Shown here in pieces: positions 1 through 5,853 of a DNA stretch of 6,805 nt. The DNA lies in assembly GCA_902803635.1 (NCBI GenBank), contig CADCQU010000092.1, positions 1 to 6,805 of the forward strand. The letters are read 5' to 3'. The DNA is from an uncultured Lachnospiraceae bacterium (GTDB taxonomy: Bacteria; Bacillota; Clostridia; Lachnospirales; Lachnospiraceae). Position numbers and translations under genes: made by a program. Within the stretch, counting starts at the first letter, position 1. Every line of letters begins with the position of its first letter. The notes under the pieces are model-generated. The model had not been told where the DNA came from and ran no database searches. It saw nothing but the letters and a program-made list of their open reading frames with translations.

Positions 1-1515
1 AGATGCGCCCGATTCTGGAGAAAACCTACGGCTGCATCGTCTACCAGGAGCAGGTCATGCAGATCGTGCGCGACCTCGGCGGCTACAGCTTCGGCCGTTC
101 GGACCTCATCCGCCGCGCGATGTCCAAGAAGAAGGCGGACGTCATGGCGAAGGAGCGGCAGAACTTCGTCTACGGGAGCGAGGAGATGGGCGTCGGCGGC
201 TGCCGCGCGAAGGGTATTTCCGAGAGCGTCGCGAACCACATTTTTGACGAGATGACGGATTTCGCGAGCTATGCCTTCAACAAGAGCCACGCGGCGGCCT
301 ATGCCGTGGTCTCTTTTAGGACGGCCTATCTCAAATGCTACTACCCCGTGGAGTTCATGGCGGCCCTTATGACCTCGGTCATCGAGCACCCCGACAAATG
401 CGCGGAGTACATTCTGCATTGCCGGGATATGAAGATTCCGATTCTTCCTCCCTCGGTCAATACCGGCTTCGGCCGCTTTACGACGGAGGCTTCCTCCATC
501 CGCTATGGGATGTACGCGGTGCACAGCGTGGGCCGCGGGGTCATTGATCGCATCGTGGAGGAGCGGGAGAAGGGCGGGGCGTACCGCACCCTCGCCGACT
601 TTATCCGCCGGATCGCGGACAAGGACATCAACAAGCGGGCCATCGAGAACCTGATCAAGGCCGGTGCCCTTGACAATCTGCCGGGAAATCGCCGCCAGAA
701 GATTCTCGTGTATCCGGCGATGGTCGACCGCGAGGCCTCCGCAAGCAAGAACACCTTTGCCGGGCAGATGAGCCTGCTTGATTTTCTTGCACCCGAGGAG
801 CAGGAGGTCTTCGAGATTCCCCTGCCCGACGTGGCGGAATTTGCCCTGGCCGACCTCCTCGCCTTCGAGAAGGAGGTCCTGGGCGTATATCTGTCGGGCC
901 ACCCCCCTGGAGGAGTACCGCGACATCCTGAAACGGTATACGACAAATGTCTCCACCGACTTTGTCCCGGATGAGGAGACGGGTCTTCCGGTCGTGGCAA
1001 ATGGCGCCCGCGTGCGCATCGGGGGCCTTATTTCCGCGAAGACCATCAAATATACGCGCAACAACCAGGTGATGGCCTTTCTCACCGTGGAGGACCTTGT
1101 GGGAACCGTGGAAATCCTGGTCTTCCCGAAGCCCTTCGAACGTTACCGTGACATCCTTGTCGAGGACAACAAGATTATCGTCGAGGGGAAGGTTTCGGCG
1201 GAGGACGAGCGGCCGTGGAAGCTCATCTGCGACACGGTGACCGAATTTGCGAAGCTCCCGAGGGCCGTCTGGGTCGCGTTCCCCGACCGTGCGGCCTACG
1301 AGACGAAAAAGCGGATCCTCGGCGAGAACCTCTCCGCCGCCACGCCGGGCATCGACCGCGTGGTGGCCTTCCTCAAGAGCACGAAGGGGCTTCTCGATGC
1401 CACGCGGGGGCGGAAGGTGCTGGCCTCGGAGGAATTTCTGGAAAACCTCCGCAAGGACTTTGGCGAGGGGAACGTCGCCGTCCTCGCCGACCGCCCGAAG
1501 ATGTGGGGGGAGTGA
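1..1515 (+). CDS. dnaE: DNA polymerase III alpha subunit, C-terminal part (5' end outside window; apparent frameshift at 902-907)
   Basis: This is the catalytic subunit of the replicative DNA polymerase; about 500 C-terminal residues are visible. Codons start at position 3, and the gene is open from the window edge. The first frame (to about 905) carries the family motif YGCIVYQEQVM, the block SHAAAYAVVSFRTAYLK of the fingers domain, a helix-hairpin-helix region (about 580-680) and QMSLLDFL (765-788), which fits a beta-clamp-binding motif. The second frame (907-1515) carries the OB-fold (RVRIGGLISAKTIKYTRNN..., about 1006-1246) and a C-terminal domain ending at TGA 1513-1515. The frames join inside the conserved phrase EVLGVYLSGHPLEEYR: five C residues at 902 would keep it in frame, but six are present. 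Both halves are well conserved, so the gene is probably intact in the cell or only recently damaged. Product identity is very secure; whether the frameshift is real is not. Confidence 0.95.
902..909 (+). other. Frameshift site in dnaE (run of six C)
   Basis: The upstream frame reads CAC CCC CCT GGA, giving HPPG and then nonsense up to a stop at 974. Skipping one base after CCC (903-905) gives CTG at 907 and restores HPLEEYR. The site is thus a one-base insertion in a homopolymer, or a +1 slip at CCC-C. Sequencing or assembly error is the simplest explanation. Confidence 0.85.
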
Positions 1516-1561
1516 GCGGGATAACATCCCTTGCTTATCTCTCATTCCGCAGATGTTGAAA

Positions 1562-1644
1562 GTCGGCCCCCTCTCAGTCGGCTTCGCCGACAGCTCCCCC
1601 TCAAGGGGGAGCCAAGTGTGACGGAGAGGGGCTGGCTGGCCGAC
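1562..1644. repeat. Cloverleaf-like palindromic intergenic repeat (REP/MITE-like)
   Basis: Three nested inverted repeats are visible. The outer stem is GTCGGCC (1562-1568) with GGCCGAC (1638-1644), continued by CCCCTCTC (1568-1575) with GAGAGGGG (1624-1631). The first inner hairpin is GTCGGC-TTC-GCCGAC (1577-1591). The second is GCTCCCCCT-CA-AGGGGGAGC (1593-1612). The element resembles short palindromic repeats found between genes in many gut Firmicutes; on the - strand it translates to the spurious peptide WLPLEGELSAKPTERG, a type of peptide that turns up in mis-annotated proteins. Seven A residues follow it (1645-1651), so it is not an intrinsic terminator for dnaE. Only one copy is in this window, so the repeat status rests on resemblance. 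Confidence 0.7.
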
Positions 1645-1683
1645 AAAAAAATCACAAAAATCTCTTAGAATCTTGCGTAAAAT

Positions 1684-1713
1684 TTGTTGAAAAATCACCG
1701 GATATGCTATAAA
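1684..1713 (+). promoter_or_regulatory. Probable sigma-A promoter for pfkA (extended -10)
   Basis: TATAAA (1708-1713) is preceded by TG one base upstream (1705-1706), forming an extended -10. TTGTTG (1684-1689) lies 18 bases upstream as a weak -35; TTGAAA (1687-1692) with TAAAAT (1710-1715) at a 17-base spacing is an alternative reading. The stretch is markedly AT-rich compared with its surroundings. Transcription would begin near 1720 and leave a leader of about 190 bases before pfkA. Confidence 0.5.
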
Positions 1714-1735
1714 ATAGAGATAGTTATCATGTGTG

Positions 1736-1766
1736 CGGATTTGCCGCCCCCTAAGGCGCGAATCCG
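1736..1766 (+). promoter_or_regulatory. Stable hairpin near the 5' end of the predicted pfkA leader
   Basis: CGGATT (1736-1741) pairs with AATCCG (1761-1766). The helix continues as TG/CG and CGCC (1745-1748) with GGCG (1755-1758), leaving one bulged C and a CCCTAA loop. That makes about 12 pairs, starting some 15-20 bases after the predicted transcription start. No T-run follows, so it is not a terminator. It may stabilise the transcript or belong to a larger leader fold. I recognise no known riboswitch class in 1720-1910. Confidence 0.4.
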
Positions 1767-1865
1767 AGTGGAAAACGGCTGGCGGAGGCCATTTGCCGGG
1801 TTCCGGTTGCTACTATTGACATGTGGCCCGAGCGGATTTCGCGAGGAACAAGGAAGGCGGCGATG

Positions 1866-1907
1866 TGCTGCTCGTTATGGGATGCAGCATCTCCCCGGGA
1901 GGGAAGG
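1866..1907 (+). promoter_or_regulatory. pfkA ribosome binding site with adjacent small hairpins
   Basis: The Shine-Dalgarno sequence GGAGGG (1898-1903), followed by AAGG (1904-1907), precedes ATG 1911 and supports that start over the in-frame ATG at 1821, which has no such site. TGCTGC (1866-1871) can pair with GCAGCA (1884-1889) around a 12-base loop. CTCC (1891-1894) can pair with GGAG (1898-1901), which would cover the ribosome binding site. The second stem is only 4 bp with a 3-base loop, so control of translation by it is speculative. Confidence 0.4.
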
Positions 1908-1910
1908 ATT

Positions 1911-2939
1911 ATGGCAGAGAATAAGAGAATCCAGACAATCGGTGTTTTGACGAGTGGCGGAGACGCGCCGGGCATGAACGCGGCCATCCGTGCGGTCGTC
2001 CGCAGGGGTATTGACAAGGGCCTCTCGGTCAAGGGTATCCGCAGAGGATATTCCGGCCTGATTGAGGAGGACATCATCGAGATGAACGCGAAGTCCGTCT
2101 CGGATACCATCGAGAAGGGTGGTACGATCCTCTATACGGCCCGCTGCGCGGAAATGCGCACCCCGGAAGGTGTCCAGAAGGCTGTGGCGACCTGCCACAA
2201 ATACGGGATTGAGGGCCTCGTCGTTATCGGCGGTGACGGCTCCTATCGCGGCGCGGAAAAATTGGCAAATGAAGGCATCAACGTGATCGGTATCCCCGGC
2301 ACGATCGACCTTGACATCGCCTGCACCGAGTATACCATCGGTTTCGACACGGCGGTCAACACGGCCATGGAGGCCATCGACAAGGTGCGCGACACGTCCA
2401 CGTCCCATGAGCGCTGCTCGATCATCGAGGTCATGGGCCGCAGGGCCGGTTACATCGCGCTCTGGTGCGGCATTGCGAACGGGGCGGAGGACATCCTTCT
2501 TCCGGAGAAGTATGATTTCGACGAGCAGAAGCTCATCGACAACATCATCGACAACCGTCGTCGCGGCAAGACCCACCACATCATTATCAACGCGGAAGGT
2601 GTCGGCCACTCGGCATCGATGGCCCGCCGGATTGAGGCGGCCACGGGCATCGAGACTCGTGCGACCATCCTCGGCCACATGCAGCGCGGCGGCAGCCCGA
2701 CCTGCAAGGACCGCGTCTATGCCTCCACGATGGGCTGCATCGCCGTCGACCTCCTGCTCGAAGGCAAGACCAAGCGCGTCGTCGGCTACAACAACGGCGA
2801 GTTCAGCGACTACGACATCAACGAGGCTCTGCAGATGTCCAAGTCCATCTCGGATTATCAGGTGGAGATTGCCCAGTCGCTCTCCCGCAACTACTATAAG
2901 TCCGAGGCCGATGGCAAGGAGAAGCGCAAGGAAGGGTAA
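1911..2939 (+). CDS. pfkA: ATP-dependent 6-phosphofructokinase
   Basis: This cytoplasmic enzyme phosphorylates fructose 6-phosphate to fructose 1,6-bisphosphate, the committed step of glycolysis. The product is 342 aa, slightly longer than the 320-aa E. coli enzyme. The N-terminal nucleotide-binding loop is TSGGDAPGMN (14-23). GGDGS (107-111) has Gly at the position that is Asp in pyrophosphate-dependent enzymes, so ATP is the expected donor. The catalytic block PGTIDLD (129-135) keeps both aspartates (133, 135), but the usual Asn between them is Leu. MGRRAG (175-180) and HMQRGGSP (256-263) supply substrate-binding residues. The C-terminal tail from about 331 is short, charged and lysine-rich. 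The gene has its own probable promoter and stands alone between two intergenic regions. Start ATG 1911 has a strong ribosome binding site. Identity is secure; the Leu variant occurs, as I recall, in other clostridial-type enzymes. Confidence 0.96.
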   Translation: MAENKRIQTIGVLTSGGDAPGMNAAIRAVVRRGIDKGLSVKGIRRGYSGLIEEDIIEMNAKSVSDTIEKGGTILYTARCAEMRTPEGVQKAVATCHKYGIEGLVVIGGDGSYRGAEKLANEGINVIGIPGTIDLDIACTEYTIGFDTAVNTAMEAIDKVRDTSTSHERCSIIEVMGRRAGYIALWCGIANGAEDILLPEKYDFDEQKLIDNIIDNRRRGKTHHIIINAEGVGHSASMARRIEAATGIETRATILGHMQRGGSPTCKDRVYASTMGCIAVDLLLEGKTKRVVGYNNGEFSDYDINEALQMSKSISDYQVEIAQSLSRNYYKSEADGKEKRKEG

Positions 2940-3163
2940 TTAGTTTGCTCTATTTCGGTTACAGTGCAGATGATTGCTTAGTCCTGTCATTCTGATGAGC
3001 GTGTCCTTCAGAATGACAAGGCTCTTACAAAGCAAACGGTCTTATTCAGGGACATTTGCACGGTAACTTATACCTAAATCAAAGAGTTTCGGATCTGTTC
3101 AGCGCAGCAAGTGCGAGGGACTTCCGAATTGGTAGCGATTTATCATTAGAAACCGAGGAAGCT
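2940..3163. other. Intergenic region between pfkA and the TrmH-family gene
   Basis: Apart from the hairpin at 2985-3018 and one CATTTGC word (3053-3059), I see no gene or RNA that I recognise. The stretch 3020-3160 is less GC-rich than its neighbours. It stays open in the frame of the downstream methyltransferase back to a TTG at 3056, but the 36 encoded residues do not look like the family's N-terminus. I looked for T-box signatures and for a clear -35/-10 pair and found none I would defend. Confidence 0.5.
2985..3018. terminator. 11-bp perfect hairpin after pfkA (possible terminator or repeat remnant)
   Basis: TGTCATTCTGA (2985-2995) is exactly complementary to TCAGAATGACA (3008-3018), with a 12-base loop. 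It lies 46 bases after the pfkA stop. No T-run follows, so it is not a classical intrinsic terminator. The arm resembles the start of a short interspersed repeat (TGTCATTCTGAGCG...) seen in various bacterial genomes, so this could be a repeat-derived hairpin that protects the pfkA transcript's 3' end. Confidence 0.4.
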
Positions 3164-3937
3164 GTGGCGTTCTCATTCAAGGAGATTAAGGAACTGGAAA
3201 GAAGCAGAAAGGCCCGCGACGTGCAGGGCCTTTTTGTCACGGAAGGAAAGAAGCTCTTTCTGGAGGCCCCCAGGGAGAGCTTGGTTGCCGTTGTTGCAAC
3301 GCGGGAATTTGCGGCGGAGAATCCGGAGCTTCTCCGGGACATCCCGCACGGCGTCGAGGTCGTAGCCGACGTCCGCGAGGAACGCTTCGCCGGCCTTTGC
3401 GACACGAAGACCCCGCAGGGGATTCTGGCAGTCATCAGGAAGCCGGCATTCTTGTTGGAGGATTATCTTGGCTATCCGAAGGCACCCCTCTTCCTCTTCC
3501 TGGAGGATTTGCAGGATCCGGGCAATGCCGGGACGATTCTCCGGACGGCTGAGGCGGCCGGCGTGGACGCGGTCTTTTGCACGAGGAACACGGTCGACTA
3601 CTACCATCCGAAGACCATCCGTTCCACGATGGGCTCCATCTACCGCGTGCCGCAATTTGTCGTGGACAACGTGCCTGCATTTTTCGAGAGGCTGCATTTG
3701 GCAAATGTCCGCTCCTTCGCGGCGCACCTGCGCGGGAAGAAGAGCTATGACGAGGAGGACTACCGCGGCGGCACCATTTTCCTCATCGGGAATGAGGGAA
3801 ACGGCCTATCCGGGGCGGTGGCAAATGCGGCGGACCGTCTCATTCGCATCCCGATGGCGGGAAAAGTGGAATCGCTCAACGCGGCTATGGCTGCCGGAAT
3901 CCTCATGTATGAGGCCGGGCGGCAGAGGCGAACATAA
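3164..3937 (+). CDS. TrmH/SpoU-family RNA 2'-O-ribose methyltransferase
   Basis: This is predicted to transfer a methyl group from S-adenosylmethionine to a ribose 2'-OH in rRNA or tRNA, using the knotted SPOUT fold. The three family motifs are present: motif 1 [16 protein letters not shown] (118-133, with Asn121 and Arg127), motif 2 IGNEGNGLS (208-216) and motif 3 [18 protein letters not shown] (229-246). The N-terminal part (about 6-28, [23 protein letters not shown]) matches the substrate-binding domain of the RlmB/TsnR-like group. I chose GTG 3164 because it gives the usual 257-aa length and has AGGA at 3156-3159; the spacing of 4 bases is short. A longer in-frame start at TTG 3056 is possible. 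The stop lies 19 bases before argF, suggesting co-transcription. The RNA target cannot be read from sequence, so I give no gene symbol. Family assignment is very secure, start less so. Confidence 0.92.
   Translation: MAFSFKEIKELERSRKARDVQGLFVTEGKKLFLEAPRESLVAVVATREFAAENPELLRDIPHGVEVVADVREERFAGLCDTKTPQGILAVIRKPAFLLEDYLGYPKAPLFLFLEDLQDPGNAGTILRTAEAAGVDAVFCTRNTVDYYHPKTIRSTMGSIYRVPQFVVDNVPAFFERLHLANVRSFAAHLRGKKSYDEEDYRGGTIFLIGNEGNGLSGAVANAADRLIRIPMAGKVESLNAAMAAGILMYEAGRQRRT
3209..3235 (+). terminator. Terminator-like hairpin inside the start of the TrmH-family gene
   Basis: AAGGCCC (3209-3215) pairs with GGGCCTT (3226-3232) around a 10-base loop, and five T residues follow (3231-3235). This has the form of an intrinsic terminator and lies about 45 bases inside the gene. 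The same bases encode the conserved [11 protein letters not shown] segment, so chance is a real possibility. If active, it could limit read-through into the argF-dusB string or act as an attenuator. Confidence 0.3.
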
Positions 3938-3956
3938 TATAATTTTGGAGGAAAAA

Positions 3957-4946
3957 ATGGATTTACGGGGAAGGAACTTTCTGACACTGAAGGATTTTAC
4001 ACCGGAGGAGATCACGTATTTGCTGGATCTGGCCGCCGAGCTGAAGGCCAAGAAGAAGGCCCGCATCGCCCATGACGACTTCCGCGGGCGGAACATCGCG
4101 CTCATTTTTGAGAAGACGAGTACCAGAACCAGGTGCAGCTTCGAGGTGGCGGCCCACGATCTTGGCATGGACTGCACCTACCTCGACCCGAAGGCGTCCC
4201 AGATCGGCAAGAAGGAGAGCATCGCGGACACCGCGCGTGTCCTCGGACGGATGTTCGACGGCATCGAGTACCGCGGCTTCGGGCAGGAAATCGTCGAGGA
4301 GCTTGCGAAATACGCTGGTGTTCCGGTCTGGAACGGCCTTACAAACGAATTCCATCCGACGCAAATGCTCGCCGACCTTCTCACGATCCGCGAGAATTTC
4401 GGTCACCTCAAAGGCATCCGTCTCGTGTACCTCGGCGACGCCCGCTACAACACGGGCAACTCGCTCATGGTCTCCTGCGCGAAGATGGGGATGCATTTCG
4501 TGGCCTGTACGAACAGGAAGTATTTCCCGAATCCGGCCCTCGTGGCCGAGTGCGAGGCCTGGGCGAAGGAATCCGGCGGCAGCATCACCCTCACCGAGGA
4601 TGCATTTGCCGGCACCAAGGGGGCGGACGTCCTTTACACCGACGTCTGGGTCTCCATGGGCGAACCAGATGAAATCTGGGAGGAGCGCATCCGCGAGCTT
4701 TCGCCCTACCGCGTCACGGCCGAGCTTCTGGCAAATGCCGGCCCCGAGGCCATTTTCCTGCATTGTCTTCCGGCCTTCCACGACCTTGGGACGACCATCG
4801 GCCGCGAGATCCACGACAAATTCGGCCTCACCGAGATGGAGGTGACGGACGAGGCCTTCGAGTCCGCCCAGTCGCGGGTATTTGACGAGGCCGAAAACCG
4901 GATGCACACCATCAAGGCCGTCATGGCCGCGACGCTGCCGCTATGA
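3957..4946 (+). CDS. argF: Ornithine carbamoyltransferase
   Basis: The enzyme makes citrulline from ornithine and carbamoyl phosphate in arginine synthesis; close relatives (ArcB) run the reverse reaction in the arginine deiminase pathway. The product is 329 aa, the normal family length. The carbamoyl-phosphate site STRTR (55-59) within [20 protein letters not shown] is intact, as are HPTQ (133-136), the ornithine-side DVWVSMGE (229-236) and the catalytic HCLP (269-272, with Cys270). The start at ATG 3957 has an excellent GGAGG site (3947-3951). The sequence resembles the longer E. coli ArgI/ArcB-like type ([26 protein letters not shown]). With no arcA or arcC nearby, the anabolic name is preferred but not proven. 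The gene overlaps the following small membrane gene by 4 bases (ATGA). No ARG box was identified upstream. Confidence 0.95.
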   Translation: MDLRGRNFLTLKDFTPEEITYLLDLAAELKAKKKARIAHDDFRGRNIALIFEKTSTRTRCSFEVAAHDLGMDCTYLDPKASQIGKKESIADTARVLGRMFDGIEYRGFGQEIVEELAKYAGVPVWNGLTNEFHPTQMLADLLTIRENFGHLKGIRLVYLGDARYNTGNSLMVSCAKMGMHFVACTNRKYFPNPALVAECEAWAKESGGSITLTEDAFAGTKGADVLYTDVWVSMGEPDEIWEERIRELSPYRVTAELLANAGPEAIFLHCLPAFHDLGTTIGREIHDKFGLTEMEVTDEAFESAQSRVFDEAENRMHTIKAVMAATLPL

Positions 4947-5197
4947 GGAACCCGCTGTCGGGCCAGGAGGTGCTCTACTTCCTGGCCACGCTCCTTTTGG
5001 CGACCAGCATGGTGGTCTGCTTCGGGCTGCTCGTTTTCCTCCCCGCAAGCCGGAGCATCCTCCTGCGCGTCGTCCTTTTCCTCGGCGCGCTTTTAAACCT
5101 TCTGGTGGGCGTCCACCACGTCTCCCTCGGCATTCGTAGATACGTTGTCTTCTTCGTCATCGCCGCCGTCTGCGCGATCGCGGTTTTCTTTTTTTGA
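4943..5197 (+). CDS. Small three-helix membrane protein, function unknown
   Basis: I do not recognise this 84-aa protein. It has three strongly hydrophobic stretches, about residues 10-33, 38-59 and 66-84, joined by short loops with basic residues (Arg37, Arg42, Arg65, Arg66). The last helix runs to the C-terminal FFF, so almost the whole protein lies in the membrane. There is no cleavable signal peptide. ATG 4943 overlaps the argF stop (ATGA) and has no clear ribosome binding site, so translation probably depends on ribosomes finishing argF. Its stop overlaps a possible TTG of the next gene. The gene is long enough, base-biased like its neighbours and exactly spaced, which favours a real gene. 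A link to arginine or ornithine transport would be a guess from position only. Confidence 0.7.
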   Translation: MRNPLSGQEVLYFLATLLLATSMVVCFGLLVFLPASRSILLRVVLFLGALLNLLVGVHHVSLGIRRYVVFFVIAAVCAIAVFFF

Positions 5198-5214
5198 AAA
5201 TGGAAGGTTCTCCC

Positions 5215-5853
5215 ATGTCCCTCACACTCTGCGGCGCAAGCTGGTACAATCAAAAATACTACCTGAACCCTGCATTTGCGCGGCTCCCCGAGGCGGTCCT
5301 TGAGGAGCTGCAGATTCTTGCGGTCGAATTCACAGAGGACGTCGGCGGGGTCTTCACCATCGAGTTCGGCGACGACCGCCTCCCGCATTTTTCTGTCCGC
5401 TCCATGGAGGGCGACGCCCGTTTTGACGAAATCGGGGCCGAGCTGAAGATTCGGCAAATGCAGCGGGAGAAGGAGGAGCTTCTCACACAGATCACCTTCT
5501 ACTACCGCCTCGTCGTTCTCGGCGAGAGCGTGACAAATGCCGCCGAAGGCCTTGATGTCGCGGAGATTCTGGGGAGGCTGAAGAAAGAAACGGAGATGAA
5601 GGAAGTGGGAGAAGCGGCTTCGGCTTCTTCGCTCGAAAATCCAACGCTTTCGAATATTTCTCAGGATACGCCTCAAATGGTTTTCGAACTTCCGGAGGAA
5701 CGACTTGCAAAAGCGGCAAGGAAAGCAGTTCCGTCCTCGGAAAAGGTGCAGGCAGAGGAAACCGAGGATTACGTCTCTCCATTTGAACGTTTGACAGTAT
5801 CCGATGTCTCCTTTGTTCCTCTGTGGCCGGACGATTTGGAGGAAGAGGAATGA
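5215..5853 (+). CDS. Hypothetical protein, N-terminal part DUF6145-like
   Basis: This is a soluble protein of 212 aa with no recognised catalytic motif. Residues 1-110 form a compact conserved-looking domain (LCGASWYNQKYYLNPAF, LPEAVLEELQILAVEFTEDVGGVFTIEF, FDEIGAELKIRQMQREKEELL). It resembles, from memory, the DUF6145 proteins that sit beside dusB in other clostridia; this match is unverified. A likely helical segment follows (about 80-130). The C-terminal 80 residues are acidic, rich in Ser, Glu and Pro, and probably disordered, ending in DDLEEEE. ATG 5215 is chosen for its GGAAGG site (5202-5207) at 7 bases; ATG 5200 and TTG 5194 are alternatives. The tail region (about 5600-5850) is less GC-rich than the rest. 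The stop overlaps the dusB start (ATGA), so the two are coupled. Confidence 0.8.
   Translation: MSLTLCGASWYNQKYYLNPAFARLPEAVLEELQILAVEFTEDVGGVFTIEFGDDRLPHFSVRSMEGDARFDEIGAELKIRQMQREKEELLTQITFYYRLVVLGESVTNAAEGLDVAEILGRLKKETEMKEVGEAASASSLENPTLSNISQDTPQMVFELPEERLAKAARKAVPSSEKVQAEETEDYVSPFERLTVSDVSFVPLWPDDLEEEE

Noticed and set aside
1645..1651. Run of A after the palindromic repeat as part of a dnaE terminator
   Set aside because: A + strand terminator needs T residues after the stem; here they are A.
655..1698. Long open frame on the - strand (347 codons) opposite dnaE and the repeat
   Set aside because: It is a mirror of GC-rich dnaE codons, has low-complexity Arg/Pro/Gly-rich content and includes the translated palindromic repeat; dnaE explains the DNA.
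1816..1844. TTGACA at 1816-1821 as a second pfkA promoter
   Set aside because: It is a perfect -35 hexamer, but the sequence 16-18 bases downstream is GC-rich with nothing like TATAAT.
1729..1950. Possible 73-codon leader peptide frame upstream of and overlapping pfkA
   Set aside because: There is no ribosome binding site before ATG 1729, the composition is unlike a real protein, and it runs into pfkA out of frame.
3963..4907. Long open frame on the - strand (314 codons) opposite argF
   Set aside because: It lies exactly antisense to the well-conserved argF gene and has no recognisable motif.
5173..5195. CGCGATCGCG palindrome followed by a T-rich run, resembling a terminator
   Set aside because: The palindrome can form only about three pairs around a usable loop; the T-run encodes the C-terminal FFF, and the next genes are tightly coupled.
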